Positions 15,134-24,144 of a DNA stretch of 64,000 nucleotides are shown in pieces. How positions within the stretch are numbered: position 1 is the stretch's first letter; the number at the start of each line of letters is the position of its first letter. Below the pieces are notes generated by a model that saw nothing but the letters and a program-made list of their open reading frames with translations, had not been told where the DNA came from and ran no database searches. The position numbers and the translations under genes are program-made. Source of the stretch: CF-167 sp963695195 (GTDB lineage: Bacteria > Chloroflexota > Limnocylindria > QHBO01); the NCBI GenBank assembly GCA_963695195.1, contig CAVOGE010000004.1:113531-177530 (forward strand), given 5' to 3'.

Positions 15134-16486
15134 CTACTCCGTGGTGTCGTTGGATTCGGAGGCCGATTCCGCCTTCTTCGCAGCGGCCGTATCGGTCCCG
15201 AGTGCGCGATCGATCAGGGTGTCCACCAGTGTACGGTTGCGCAGCGTCATGCGCAGGTAGGAGCGACCACGGCGAGAGTTGAGATACTCCGACAGGCGCG
15301 GCTCGTCCCCGTAGCGCGCCAGTTGTGAGGCGATCTCCGCCTCGATCTCGGCGTCGGTGGCGTCGATCCCCTCCTTCTCGGCGATCGCCGACAGGACGAG
15401 CAGTGTCTTCACACGCCGACTTGCCGGCTCGCGCAATTCGACGGCCAGCTCCTCGGGAGACTGCCGCGCCATCTCCAGGTACTGCTCCATCCCGATCCGC
15501 TGCTGGGCGAGCCGGTTGCGCAGCTCGTCGCGCATGATCTCGATCTCGTTGGTGATCATCACCCCGGGGAGCTCGACCGTCGCGTTGGTCGTGGCGAAGT
15601 CGATGATCCGATCGGCGAAGTGGTGGCGGGCATCGTCGGCGCCGCGCTTCTCGAGGGCATCGCGGATCTCCGCGCGCAGCTCGTCCAGCGTCGTGAGCTC
15701 GCCGACGCTCTTGGCGAACTCGTCGTCGAGCTCGGGGAGGATCCGCTCCCGGAGGTCCAGCAGCGTCACCTGGAAGTGGGCGCGCTTGCCGCGAAGGTCC
15801 TCGACGCGGTAATCGTCGGGAAACGAGATGTCGAACCCCTTCTCCTGGTCGATCTCCATTCCCACGATCTCGGCCTCCCAGCCGGGGATCATGCGGTCCT
15901 CGCCGATGATCAGTGGCAGGCGATCCGACGACCCGCCGTCGAACGGCTCGCCGTCGATGGTGCCGACGAACTTCACCGCCGCGACGTCCCCCTTTGCCGC
16001 GCCACGGCCATCGGCGGGACGCAACGTCGACTGCTGCTCACGCAGGTCGGTGATCACCGCCTCGGTCTGCTCATCGGTGACCACGACGGGCTCGAGGGTG
16101 AATGGAAAGCCGGCATACGCGCCGAGCTTCACCTCCGGGCGTACCGCCACCGTCGCAGTGAAGCGAACGGCGGTGCCCTCGACCACCGTCGCCGGGTCCA
16201 GGTCCACTTCGGGCTGGTCGAGTGGGATGATGGTCGACTGGTCCAGGGCGGCGTCGTACGAGTCGTTGATCAGGTGCTCGACTGCCTCGGCGACCACCGC
16301 CGCACGACCCACGAACCGATCGATCACATGCCGTGGCGCCTTGCCGGGTCGGAAGCCGGGCACCTTGGTGCGCTCGGCAACGTGTCGGTAGGCGATCGCG
16401 AAGGCGTGGTCGACCTCGGCCGCAGGGACCTCGATGTCGAGGGCAACCTTCGAGCCGGGCTCGGGGCGGGTGGAGACGGTGACCAA
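15134..16486 (-). CDS. tig: Trigger factor (ribosome-associated chaperone, PPIase)
   Basis: 450 aa from a TTG at 16486 preceded by GGGAG 5 nt upstream. Starting further upstream would run through the tRNA-Leu gene, so those codons are excluded. The ribosome-binding N-terminal domain has the signature FRPGKAPRHVID (GFRxGxxP-like). The FKBP-type middle domain shows KGDVAAVKFVGTIDGEPFDGG and MIPGWEAEIVGM. The C-terminal helical domain includes RDELRNRLAQQRIGMEQYL and ends in a short acidic tail. Together with ClpP and ClpX it covers folding and turnover of nascent proteins. Confidence 0.96.
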   Translation of the reverse strand: MVTVSTRPEPGSKVALDIEVPAAEVDHAFAIAYRHVAERTKVPGFRPGKAPRHVIDRFVGRAAVVAEAVEHLINDSYDAALDQSTIIPLDQPEVDLDPATVVEGTAVRFTATVAVRPEVKLGAYAGFPFTLEPVVVTDEQTEAVITDLREQQSTLRPADGRGAAKGDVAAVKFVGTIDGEPFDGGSSDRLPLIIGEDRMIPGWEAEIVGMEIDQEKGFDISFPDDYRVEDLRGKRAHFQVTLLDLRERILPELDDEFAKSVGELTTLDELRAEIRDALEKRGADDARHHFADRIIDFATTNATVELPGVMITNEIEIMRDELRNRLAQQRIGMEQYLEMARQSPEELAVELREPASRRVKTLLVLSAIAEKEGIDATDAEIEAEIASQLARYGDEPRLSEYLNSRRGRSYLRMTLRNRTLVDTLIDRALGTDTAAAKKAESASESNDTTE

Positions 16487-16532
16487 TGCTTCTCCCGTGG
16501 CGTGAGTTTCTGGGACAACGGGCTGGCGAGAC

Positions 16533-16616
16533 TGGTGGGCGAGGCGAGATTCGAACTCGCACGTCTTGCGACACCGGCTCCTAAAGCCGGCGCGTCTGCC
16601 GTTCCGCCACTCGCCC
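16533..16616 (-). tRNA. tRNA-Leu (anticodon UAG)
   Basis: Cloverleaf on the minus strand: acceptor GGGCGAG pairs with CTCGCCC, D arm, anticodon stem-loop GCCGGCTTTAGGAGCCGG with TAG in the anticodon position, a long variable arm as expected for a class II tRNA, T arm GAGTTCGAATCTC, and an encoded 3' CCA (16535-16533). It reads CUN-family leucine codons. It lies about 45 bp upstream of tig on the same strand. Confidence 0.96.
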
Positions 16617-16836
16617 ATCGACGCGTGGACGGCCGATGCCGTCGCAGGAGTCTACCAAGGGCCGCGGACTTCTCGCTCTCGCAGGGTCTCGGGCCATGAA
16701 ATTGCCTCTTGACCAGCGGCGGAGGCGGCCCAACACTTCGCGCGCCGACGCACGTTGCGGTGGTGGTCTTCCGAGCGGGACTGTCACCCCGCCCCCGACC
16801 TGGAATCTCGAAGCGGCTTTTCGGAGGAGAGGTTTC

Positions 16837-18312
16837 ATGGCATCCGCATCGCACGGCGCTGCACAGGCGGGGGCTGATGAACGTCAGCTCGCGGGCCTGG
16901 GCTACCGGCAGCAACTCAGCAGATCCATCGGGCTGTTCTCGAACTTCGCGGTGGGATTCACCTACCTGTCTCCCGTGGTGGGCGTCTACTCCCTCTTCGC
17001 CTTCGGGCTGGCGACGGGCGGTCCGGCGTTCGTCTGGTCGATTCCGATCGTGGTGTTCGGTCAGTTCATGGTCGTCTTCACCTTCTCGGAGATCGCATCG
17101 CAGTTCCCGCTGGCGGGCGGCATCTACCAATGGTCCAAGCGCCTGGTGGGTCCGCGCTACGCGTTCGTCTCAGGTTGGATGTATACGGCTGCGCTCCTGG
17201 TCACCGTTGCCGCCGTGGCCTACGCCGCCAACCTTTTCGCGGCGCCATTGTTCGGCTGGGAGTACAACGCCACGACCACCATCCTCATGGCGGTGGCGGT
17301 CATCGTGGTCGGCGGCATTCTGAACATGCTCGGCATTCGCCGCCTTGCGCTCCTGGCGCGGGCGGGCCTGGTGGTCGAGATCCTGGGAACCCTGGGGCTG
17401 GGCGCCTACCTGCTGCTCTTCGATCGCAACCAGAGTTTCGGCGTCATCTTCGACACCATGGGCGCCGGCGGCGGCGAGGGCTACCTCGGCGCCTTCCTGG
17501 CTGCGGCACTCTTCAGCGTATGGATCTTCTACGGGTTCGAGGCCTGCGGCGACATCGCCGAGGAGGTCCACGACCCGTCGCAGAAGGTGCCGCGCGCGAT
17601 GCAGCTGACACTGGCCGTCGGCGCGGCGACCTCGGCATTCCTGGCGATCGCGCTGATCCTGGCGGTCCCTGACCTCGGAGCGGTCATGAGCGGTGCCGAC
17701 GCGTCGCCCATCGACTCGATCCTGCTCGCGAACTTCGGCGACACCGGGGCGACGATCGCCCTTGCGCTGATCCTGTTCGCCTTCGTGTCGTGCACCATCG
17801 CGATCCAGGGTGCCGCGATCCGCCTCGTCTACTCGTTCGCTCGGGACGGGATGGTTGTCGGTTCGCGAGCGCTCTCGAGCGTCCACCCGCGCTGGCACAT
17901 GCCCCCCGGGGCGGTGCTGGTGGCCGTCCTCGTGCCCGCCGTGATCACGCTGCTGCCGTCGGCGACGGTCGCGATCATCATCGCCTTCGCCGTTGTCGGC
18001 ATCTACGTCGGATTCCAGAGCGTCGTCCTGGCTTCGATCATCGCCCGCAGGCGCGGCTGGCGGCCGAGCGGATCGTTCACCCTGGGACGCTGGGGGATGC
18101 TGGTCAACGTCGTGGGTCTGGTCTATGGCGTATCGGCCATCCTGATCCTGTCGTACAAGAGCGGCGAAGGGTACGAGGTCTTCTTCGACCGTTGGCTGGT
18201 CCCGATCAGCACGGGAGTCGTCTTCCTGCTGGGGCTTGCCTACCTGCTCATCGTGCGACCGTCGGAGAACATCCGAGACGACGCACGGGCTGACTCCTCG
18301 GACCTGGGGTAG
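16837..18312 (+). CDS. APC-superfamily amino acid permease
   Basis: 491-aa inner-membrane transporter with about 12 hydrophobic segments. ATG 16837 is chosen because GGAGGAGAGG lies just upstream; the open frame extends further 5' but without support. TM1 region SIGLFSNFAVGFTYLSPVVG and the following AGGIYQWSKRLVGPRYAFVSGWM are typical of APC amino acid/choline/GABA permeases (AzgA-unrelated). VWIFYGFEACGDIAEEVHDP is the usual TM6/loop motif. Substrate cannot be fixed; the GABA/choline-like (BAT1/UGA4-type) branch is the closest in feel. It stands alone on the plus strand. Confidence 0.87.
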   Translation: MASASHGAAQAGADERQLAGLGYRQQLSRSIGLFSNFAVGFTYLSPVVGVYSLFAFGLATGGPAFVWSIPIVVFGQFMVVFTFSEIASQFPLAGGIYQWSKRLVGPRYAFVSGWMYTAALLVTVAAVAYAANLFAAPLFGWEYNATTTILMAVAVIVVGGILNMLGIRRLALLARAGLVVEILGTLGLGAYLLLFDRNQSFGVIFDTMGAGGGEGYLGAFLAAALFSVWIFYGFEACGDIAEEVHDPSQKVPRAMQLTLAVGAATSAFLAIALILAVPDLGAVMSGADASPIDSILLANFGDTGATIALALILFAFVSCTIAIQGAAIRLVYSFARDGMVVGSRALSSVHPRWHMPPGAVLVAVLVPAVITLLPSATVAIIIAFAVVGIYVGFQSVVLASIIARRRGWRPSGSFTLGRWGMLVNVVGLVYGVSAILILSYKSGEGYEVFFDRWLVPISTGVVFLLGLAYLLIVRPSENIRDDARADSSDLG

Positions 18313-18442
18313 CCACCGGCCTGCCGGCTGTGGGCGGCGACGCTCGGAAGGGTCCGCGAGGGCCCAGCCAGCGTCGTCGCTCGCAGCGGCGTTGAGCGAA
18401 TTGATGATTGCGCCATCTGGTCGCAGGCCGTACCGTCGCCGG

Positions 18443-19015
18443 ATGCTCATGATCCGGCCAATCCTCCGTCCAATTTGGGCTGCTGCAATCGCAGCGGTGC
18501 TCCTCGCCGCCGGATGCAGCGACGCTGCGTCTCCCTCGCCCAGCGCGTCGGCGATCCCCACGCCCAGCCCTACCCGTGAGCCAACGGCCAGCCCCACTGC
18601 AGAGCCGACCGCAACACCGCTGCCGACCGCGTCTCCGGTTCCTACCCCGATTGCGGCCCAGGAACTGACCGTCGACCTGTCCGTGACCTCCGCTCGCGGC
18701 ACGATCGAGGGACCCGGCCGCTGCGACATCGGACTGAACGAGACCTCGCTCTACCTGGAGCATCGCCAGGGGGGCACGCTCGACCTGTACATCACGCTCG
18801 GGCCGGCACAGGGCGGCATCAGCGGGCCTGGTCTGACATCCGGCGGGGGGACCTACGGCGCGGAGGCGGTTCGCATTCGCGTCGTTGATCCCGCGATCGG
18901 CTCGATCGTGGACGCCGTTGACCCTGAGATGGTGGTCGCCCCCGGCCTGAAGTCCGGCACGTTCACCGGCACCTGGAAGGGCGAGCCGCTCAGCGGCACC
19001 TACACCTGCGCGTGA
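18443..19015 (+). CDS. Lipoprotein of unknown function
   Basis: 190 aa. ATG at 18443 gives a lipoprotein signal MLMIRPILRPIWAAA with lipobox LLAAGC. A Pro/Thr/Ser/Glu linker (about residues 28-70, TPSPTREPTASPTAEP type) leads to a ~120-residue beta-rich domain (VDLSVTSARGTIEGPGRCD ... KGEPLSGTYTCA). The C-terminal domain has two cysteines, possibly a disulfide. No family recognised. Likely exposed on the outer face of the membrane. It partly follows the permease gene, but no operon link is evident. Confidence 0.72.
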   Translation: MLMIRPILRPIWAAAIAAVLLAAGCSDAASPSPSASAIPTPSPTREPTASPTAEPTATPLPTASPVPTPIAAQELTVDLSVTSARGTIEGPGRCDIGLNETSLYLEHRQGGTLDLYITLGPAQGGISGPGLTSGGGTYGAEAVRIRVVDPAIGSIVDAVDPEMVVAPGLKSGTFTGTWKGEPLSGTYTCA

Positions 19016-19037
19016 CTCGTCACGACCGATGTCGGGT

Positions 19038-19634
19038 CTACGGTGCCCCGGAGCTCCTTCCGCGCGAAGAGATCCCCGAGTAGTCGGCCGCAGGTGCCGG
19101 GCCGGCCGCCGCGTGACGATCTGGCTCATCGGTCAGGAATCGCTCGATCGCCTTGCGCGCGAGTGCGGCGGCCAGCAGGGTGAGCGCCGCCTCGGCGGCG
19201 ACCCACGCACTGCGCTGCGGCCCCGGCGGTCCGTCAACCATCTGCTTGGCGAGCTCCTGGCGGGCCTTGCGATCCTTCACCGGTTCACGGCGCCAGCGAC
19301 GCAGCTCCTCGATCAGGCCGGCGCGAGCCGCGGCGCCCGATGCACCGGCCGCATCGGTCATGACATCGACCCAGGCCTGCATCGGTCCCGGGAGGGCGTC
19401 GTACGCCTGCTCGGCGTCGCGCGACGCGGCACGGCCGCGCAGTATGCGGAAGACCCGGCGCGGACCGCCGGCAACCAGGAAGACGACGCCAGCCGCCAGG
19501 CCGATGACCGGGAGCGGGTTGTCAGCCACCCGCTGGCGAAGATCCAGCGCCGAGCGCAGATCCGATGCCGTGGCTTCGAGCTCCGCCCGCTGGGCGGAGA
19601 TCTCTAGCCGCGTCCGATCAATCGTTTCGCCCAC
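19038..19634 (-). CDS. DUF3618-like membrane-anchored protein
   Basis: 198 aa. The start has the DUF3618-type pattern (RTRLEISAQRAELEATASDL), a helix, then one hydrophobic segment (NPLPVIGLAAGVVFLVAGG, about residues 40-60), then a soluble region with many charged helices and a second hydrophobic patch (AAEAALTLLAAALARKAIERF). Overlaps the holin-X-like gene by 31 bases, so the two are co-transcribed. Such pairs are widespread in Actinobacteria and Chloroflexota, with proposed but unproven roles in envelope stress. Confidence 0.72.
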   Translation of the reverse strand: MGETIDRTRLEISAQRAELEATASDLRSALDLRQRVADNPLPVIGLAAGVVFLVAGGPRRVFRILRGRAASRDAEQAYDALPGPMQAWVDVMTDAAGASGAAARAGLIEELRRWRREPVKDRKARQELAKQMVDGPPGPQRSAWVAAEAALTLLAAALARKAIERFLTDEPDRHAAAGPAPAADYSGISSRGRSSGAP

Positions 19635-20011
19635 GCGACCTCCTCCTTGACCGATGCGATCGTCTCCTCGGGCGGACCGATCTTGATTCGCCGTACTCCA
19701 CGCCAGCCGAGGAAGCCGGCCAGCAGAATCAGCGCGATCACGACGATCAGCGCCATGACCCAGCCCGGCCAGCCGGTCAGCGCCGCGAGCCCAAGGATCA
19801 GCGCCATCACCGCGGCGATCAGGGACGCAACGAGCAGCACGAACGCGATGAGCAGCAGGACCACGCCGCCCTTCGCACGGGACAGCATGGCGCCCATCTC
19901 CTGGCGGCCATGCTCGAGCTCGAGCTTTGCCAGGCCGACCAACCCGGAGACGAGCTCTCTGACCAGCGCGAAGACGCTCCGCTTTGGTCGGGCAGCGCCG
20001 GAATTGGTCAT
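19604..20011 (-). CDS. Holin-X family (DUF1469-like) membrane protein
   Basis: 135 aa from ATG 20011, chosen because GGAGGTGAG sits directly upstream; longer in-frame starts lack a ribosome site. Amphipathic N-terminal helix (LVRELVSGLVGLAKLELEHG) typical of the putative actinobacterial holin-X / phage holin superfamily III, then two long hydrophobic segments (GGVVLLLIAFVLLVASLIAA; VMALIVVIALILLAGFLGW). The C terminus is charged and shares coding sequence with the start of the DUF3618-like gene. A true holin role is unlikely; no phage genes are nearby. Confidence 0.82.
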   Translation of the reverse strand: MTNSGAARPKRSVFALVRELVSGLVGLAKLELEHGRQEMGAMLSRAKGGVVLLLIAFVLLVASLIAAVMALILGLAALTGWPGWVMALIVVIALILLAGFLGWRGVRRIKIGPPEETIASVKEEVAWAKRLIGRG

Positions 20012-20127
20012 CTCACCTCCGCTGGGGCGTCGCCGCCAGGGCGGCGCGTGGCGACCCGATTCTAACAAGCGCCCGGGGTTGCGCTGGGTGGGAGATCCTC
20101 CCATCGCCACGCGGTCCGGTACTGGGC

Positions 20128-20133
20128 TATCCT
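20128..20133 (+). promoter_or_regulatory. Predicted -10 box of the DUF3105 gene
   Basis: TATCCT, 10 nt before the ATG at 20144, with no Shine-Dalgarno sequence between. Confidence 0.4.
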
Positions 20134-20143
20134 GTCGCGCCAC

Positions 20144-20788
20144 ATGACCAAGCGACGAACATCCGGCATCCAGCGGCGATCACGCGCCTCCGCCGAGGCA
20201 ATGACGCGGCGCGTCGGCGAGGGCGGCTCGCCGATCGATTGGCGCATCCTGCTGATCGGCGGGGTCCTGCTCCTGGGTGCGGTGGTGGTGCTGGTCCTGC
20301 TCCTGTTCGGTGGAGGTGGAGGCACCGGTCCTGCGGTTGGGGTCGGTGAGCGACAGGCGGACGACGGTCGCGGGCACATCAACGAGGGAACGGCAGGCGG
20401 TCCGTATTCATCGAAGCCGGCGACCTCTGGCGAGCACTGGGCATCGGTGCAGAACTGGGGCACCTACTCGGTAGCGATGCCCGAGGAGGCGGCGCTCCAC
20501 AACCTCGAGCACGGCGGCCTGGTTATCTGGTACCAGCCGACAAAGCTGGGCGACGGCGACCTCGCCGCACTGACCGCGTACATGCAGGCACAGGTCGCCT
20601 CGGAGCGGTACAAGGTCATCCTCACGCCGTGGGGGGGAAGCGATTTCGGCCACCCGATCGCCGTCACCTCGTGGAACTGGCTCCTCTACCTCGACACGGC
20701 CGACATCGAGCAGATCCGTGCCTTCCTCGACGATCATTACGGCGACGCGCCCGAACCGTTCGGTGGTCCCGGCCGTCCAGGCGGCTGA
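20144..20788 (+). CDS. DUF3105 membrane-anchored protein
   Basis: 214 aa. A basic cytoplasmic start (TKRRTSGIQRRSR), one membrane helix (ILLIGGVLLLGAVVVLVLLL, about residues 36-56), then an extracytoplasmic domain with the DUF3105 signature: ATSGEHWASVQNWGTYS, EEAALHNLEHGGLVIWYQP, and a C-terminal region with WNWLLYLDTADIEQIRAFLD. The conserved His-Asn-x-x-His pattern suggests a metal or substrate site, but no activity has been assigned to the family as far as I know. Upstream of tRNA-Lys on the same strand. Confidence 0.88.
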   Translation: MTKRRTSGIQRRSRASAEAMTRRVGEGGSPIDWRILLIGGVLLLGAVVVLVLLLFGGGGGTGPAVGVGERQADDGRGHINEGTAGGPYSSKPATSGEHWASVQNWGTYSVAMPEEAALHNLEHGGLVIWYQPTKLGDGDLAALTAYMQAQVASERYKVILTPWGGSDFGHPIAVTSWNWLLYLDTADIEQIRAFLDDHYGDAPEPFGGPGRPGG

Positions 20789-20856
20789 ACCGCGGGCCCA
20801 CGCCACCACCCCCCTGCGCGGTTGACCCTCCGCGCCCACTCCGCCATCATTCCCCC

Positions 20857-20931
20857 GGGCGGCTAGCTCAACGGCAGAGCAAGTGACTCTTAATCACTAG
20901 GTTCAGGGTTCGAATCCCTGGCCGCTCACCA
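20857..20931 (+). tRNA. tRNA-Lys (anticodon CUU)
   Basis: 75 nt including encoded CCA. Acceptor GGGCGGC pairs with GCCGCTC, D arm GCTCAACGGCAGAGC, anticodon arm AGTGA-CTCTTAA-TCACT with CTT in the anticodon position, T arm CAGGGTTCGAATCCCTG. Confidence 0.97.
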
Positions 20932-20942
20932 ATCAATCAACC

Positions 20943-20977
20943 ACGAAACCGGGCTCTGCTGGCCCGGTTTCGTTCTG
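20943..20977 (+). terminator. Rho-independent terminator after tRNA-Lys
   Basis: Perfect 11-bp stem ACGAAACCGGG / CCCGGTTTCGT with a 9-nt loop, followed by TCT. Confidence 0.85.
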
Positions 20978-21017
20978 CCTGGGACGTTGCGAGTGGCGGC
21001 ACGCCACCATCCGCACC

Positions 21018-21278
21018 TCAGCGGCAAAGGGCAGAGTGCCTGCCGCCGAATCCGGCACCCACCGGCGCATTCCCGAGGTCCCGAGGAATCAGCCCCGCGA
21101 TGGGGCCTCCGTTGGCGTCGTCGGCAGGCGTGCCATTGGTTCCATTCGCGCCCGCAAGCGGGTTATCGGTCGTCACACATCCCAACGGGGTGATCCCGTG
21201 GACGTGCCCGAGCGCACTCCCCAGTGATGCCACGGTGAGCATGAGTGCGGCCATGAATGAGATGGTCCAGCGTCGCAA
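21018..21278 (-). CDS. Small secreted protein with HVHGITPLGC motif
   Basis: 86 aa from a TTG at 21278 (GGAGGG 8 nt upstream). Residues 1-24 are a signal peptide (TISFMAALMLTVASLGSALG), leaving a mature ~62-aa peptide starting HVHGITPLGCV and rich in Gly/Asn (TDNPLAGANGTNGTP), with a second Cys near the end (ALCR). I recall similar short exported proteins with an HVHGITPL start in Chloroflexota and Actinobacteria, but know no function. It diverges from the M16 peptidase operon; 176 bp separate the starts. Confidence 0.68.
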   Translation of the reverse strand: MRRWTISFMAALMLTVASLGSALGHVHGITPLGCVTTDNPLAGANGTNGTPADDANGGPIAGLIPRDLGNAPVGAGFGGRHSALCR

Positions 21279-21454
21279 TGTTCGGTCCCTCCAGCATGTC
21301 GCGAGTACACAGTGATCTGCGTGATGGTCCATACGCGGCCGGTTACGCTCCGCGGCGAGACCCGACGGCGCGGGGCCCGACGGCCCGAGACCCGGTCGGG
21401 CGTGGTAGCCTTCGGCCCGGCTCGCCCAGACCACGCCCCCGAGGACCTGCCGTC

Positions 21455-22753
21455 GTGCCCCACATCCCGATCGAGCGCCACACCCTGCCAAACGGGCTGC
21501 GCGTCATTCTCTCCCCCGACCAGCGCACCCCGATCGTGGGCGTGAACCTGTGGTACGACGTGGGCAGCAAGCACGAGCGTCGAGGGAAGACCGGCTTCGC
21601 CCACCTGTTCGAGCACATGATGTTCCAGGGGACGGCCAACGTGGCCAAGGGCGAGCACTTCAGCCTCGTACAGGCCGCGGGCGGCACGCTGAACGCGTCC
21701 ACCTGGATGGACCGCACCAACTACTTTGAGACGCTCCCCAGCCATCAGCTCGAACTGGCGATCTGGCTGGAGGCGGATCGGTTGGCGAACCTGCTGCCGG
21801 CCATGACCCAGGAGAAGCTCGACAACCAGCGTGACGTGGTCAAGAACGAGCGTCGATGGGCGGTCGACAACCAGCCGTACGGCACGTGGGACGAGAAGAT
21901 CCAGGAGCTGCTCTACCCGGTCGGGCATCCCTACCATCACTCGACCATCGGCTCCATGGACGACCTCAACGCGGCGAGCCTCGACGACGTCGGCGAATTC
22001 TTCGCCACCTACTACGCCCCCGACAATGCGGTCCTCAGCGTGGTGGGCGACTTCGAGCCCGCGGGGGCGCTGGCGATGATCGAGCGCCACTTCGGGCCGA
22101 TCCCTGCCAATCCAGCGCGACCGCCGGTGCCGGATACCACGATCGAGCCGCTCATCGGCGCCGAGATTCGCGAGGTCGTCTCCGACCGGGTGCCGCTGCC
22201 GAGGGTCTACGCCGCGTACCGGATACCAGTCTTCGGGACCGATCCGTTTGACGCGTTCGAGGTGGCGGTGGACGCGCTGGGCACCGGTCGCGCCTCCCGC
22301 CTCTACGGCCGCCTGGTGCGTGAACGTCAGCTCGCCCAGGATGTGTCGGTGATGACCTTCCCGATCGTGGGCGGCGCCGCTATCTTCAGCCTGTGGGCCA
22401 CCGCCAGGCCAGGGATCGACCACGAGGCGCTCACCGAAGCGGTGCTGGGCGAGGTGGACCTGCTGACGAGCGAAGGGCCATCCGACGTCGAGCTCGAGCG
22501 CGTGCGGAACCTGCACGCCGCGGGGATCGAGTCCGGACAGGAGCGCATCAGTGAGCGAGCCGATCGCCTATCGATGTACACCTGCCTCTTCGACCAGCCC
22601 GAGCGGGCCAACTCCGAGGTCGCCCGATACGACGCCGTCGACGCCCGGCGGGTACGCGATGCCATGGGCGCAAGCCTGCGGGCCGACAACCGGCTGCTGC
22701 TGACCTACCTCCCGGGCGAGGCCGATCAGCCCGGGACCGAGGAGGCAGCGTGA
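21455..22753 (+). CDS. M16-family zinc metallopeptidase, catalytic subunit
   Basis: 432 aa from GTG 21455 (GAGGA 9-10 nt upstream); the frame is open further 5', but those residues are Arg/Pro-rich and not protein-like. N-terminal PHIPIERHTLPNGLRVI is the usual pitrilysin start. The inverted zinc site HxxEH is intact: FAHLFEHMMFQGT (about residues 50-54), with the distal Glu about 75 residues on. It belongs with the next gene, which lacks the zinc site, as an active/inactive pair like those seen for PqqL/PepR-type bacterial M16 heterodimers. No signal peptide, so probably cytoplasmic. Confidence 0.92.
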   Translation: MPHIPIERHTLPNGLRVILSPDQRTPIVGVNLWYDVGSKHERRGKTGFAHLFEHMMFQGTANVAKGEHFSLVQAAGGTLNASTWMDRTNYFETLPSHQLELAIWLEADRLANLLPAMTQEKLDNQRDVVKNERRWAVDNQPYGTWDEKIQELLYPVGHPYHHSTIGSMDDLNAASLDDVGEFFATYYAPDNAVLSVVGDFEPAGALAMIERHFGPIPANPARPPVPDTTIEPLIGAEIREVVSDRVPLPRVYAAYRIPVFGTDPFDAFEVAVDALGTGRASRLYGRLVRERQLAQDVSVMTFPIVGGAAIFSLWATARPGIDHEALTEAVLGEVDLLTSEGPSDVELERVRNLHAAGIESGQERISERADRLSMYTCLFDQPERANSEVARYDAVDARRVRDAMGASLRADNRLLLTYLPGEADQPGTEEAA

Positions 22754-24105
22754 GCACCGCCAGTCCGATGCGCCCGACTCCGTCAGCCCCGCGACCATAC
22801 CGATTCCCCGACTTCACCCGACAGCGGCTGGACAACGGACTGACGGTCTGGCTGGTCCCGATCGCCGGGTCGTCGCTGACCAGCGTCCACCTCCTGATCG
22901 ATGCCGGCGCAGCGGCCGAGGACGAGCCACATGGCGGTGTCGCCTCCCTCACCGCCCGCCTGCTCGTCACCGGCACGCGCCGCCTGGACGCCGCCGCGTT
23001 CGCGGCTGCGACCGAGCGACTGGGGATCGAGGTGAACAGCGAGTCGTCGTGGGACAGCAGCCGGGCAGGCTTCCAGTCGCTTCCCCAGCACCTCGATGCC
23101 GGACTGTCACTGCTCGCCGAGATGGTGCAGGAGCCGCGCTTCGACCCCGACGAGTTCAGCCGTCTCAAGGCAGAGCGGCTCGCCGCCATCCTCCAGATGC
23201 GGGCCGACGCCGGATCGCTCGCCGACGAGAGCTTCATCCGCCACCTGTACGACGCCGAGACCCCATACCGGCGGCCGGCCGGCGGCTCGCCCGAGATGGT
23301 CGAGACGCTGTCCGTGGACGACGTGCGTGGACACCACGCCACGCACCATCGGCCGGGGCGCGCACACCTCGTGATCGCCGGCACCTTCGATGGGGACGAG
23401 GCGCTGCGGCTCGCTCAACGGCACCTGGGCGGTTGGTCGGGCCGCGGGCCGGGCCACCGAGTCATCGCGCCCGCGGCGGCCGGGGGGCGGCGCGTGGTGA
23501 TCGTCGACCGCCCGGGATCCGTGCAGAGCGAGCTGCGCGTCGGCATGGTCGGCATCGATCGATACGATCCGCGCTACTTCTCGGCCGCGATCATGTCGAC
23601 CTATCTCGGCGGCAGCTTCGGGTCACGCATCAACCGTCGGCTGCGCGAGGAGCTCGGCTACACGTACGGAGCGCGCTGTGGGTTCGATCCGCGTCGCGCC
23701 CCCGGGCCGTTCAGTGCCGGCGCCGCCGTGCAGACCGAGGTATCGGCCCCGGCCATCGCCGAGCTGCTCGTCCTGCTCGAGGCCGCCGGTGCCGCGCCGC
23801 CCACCAGCGATGAGCTGCGCCGGGCACAGGACTACCAGATCGGCGTCTTCCCGCTGCGTTTCGAGACGACCGGCGGGATTGCGGCTGCCCTCGAGCCGAT
23901 CGCGATCTACGAGCTGGCCGACGACTACTGGCAGACCTACCGCGACCGCCTCGAAGCGGTCGACGCCGCGAGCGCCCAGCAGGCCGCCGCAGAGCTGATC
24001 CGCCCGGCGGAGCTGCTGGTGGTGGCGGTCGGCGACGCGTCTGCCATCCGCGCCGACGTTGAGGCGCTCGGCGTCGGACCGGTAGAGGTCGTGCCTGCCC
24101 CCTAG
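22750..24105 (+). CDS. M16-family peptidase, non-catalytic partner
   Basis: 451 aa, GTG start overlapping the stop of the catalytic subunit by 4 bases (GTGA). Same fold (RFPDFTRQRLDNGLTVWLVP at the start), but the zinc-binding site is replaced by GVASLTARLLVTGT. It carries the C-terminal substrate-binding R/Y motif in RINRRLREELGYTYGA. Known M16B pairs divide the labour in this way, one subunit giving zinc and the other giving the R/Y pair. Likely processes oligopeptides. Confidence 0.9.
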   Translation: MSTASPMRPTPSAPRPYRFPDFTRQRLDNGLTVWLVPIAGSSLTSVHLLIDAGAAAEDEPHGGVASLTARLLVTGTRRLDAAAFAAATERLGIEVNSESSWDSSRAGFQSLPQHLDAGLSLLAEMVQEPRFDPDEFSRLKAERLAAILQMRADAGSLADESFIRHLYDAETPYRRPAGGSPEMVETLSVDDVRGHHATHHRPGRAHLVIAGTFDGDEALRLAQRHLGGWSGRGPGHRVIAPAAAGGRRVVIVDRPGSVQSELRVGMVGIDRYDPRYFSAAIMSTYLGGSFGSRINRRLREELGYTYGARCGFDPRRAPGPFSAGAAVQTEVSAPAIAELLVLLEAAGAAPPTSDELRRAQDYQIGVFPLRFETTGGIAAALEPIAIYELADDYWQTYRDRLEAVDAASAQQAAAELIRPAELLVVAVGDASAIRADVEALGVGPVEVVPAP

Positions 24106-24144
24106 CCGAGCAGGTCGTCCAGCGGATCTGGCCGGCGCCGTGAA

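Noticed and set aside
16487..16618. N-terminal extension of trigger factor
   Set aside because: It would translate through tRNA-Leu; TTG 16486 has a ribosome-binding site.
19604..20011. Holin-X-like gene as a prophage remnant
   Set aside because: Paired with a DUF3618-like gene as in many chromosomes; no phage genes nearby.
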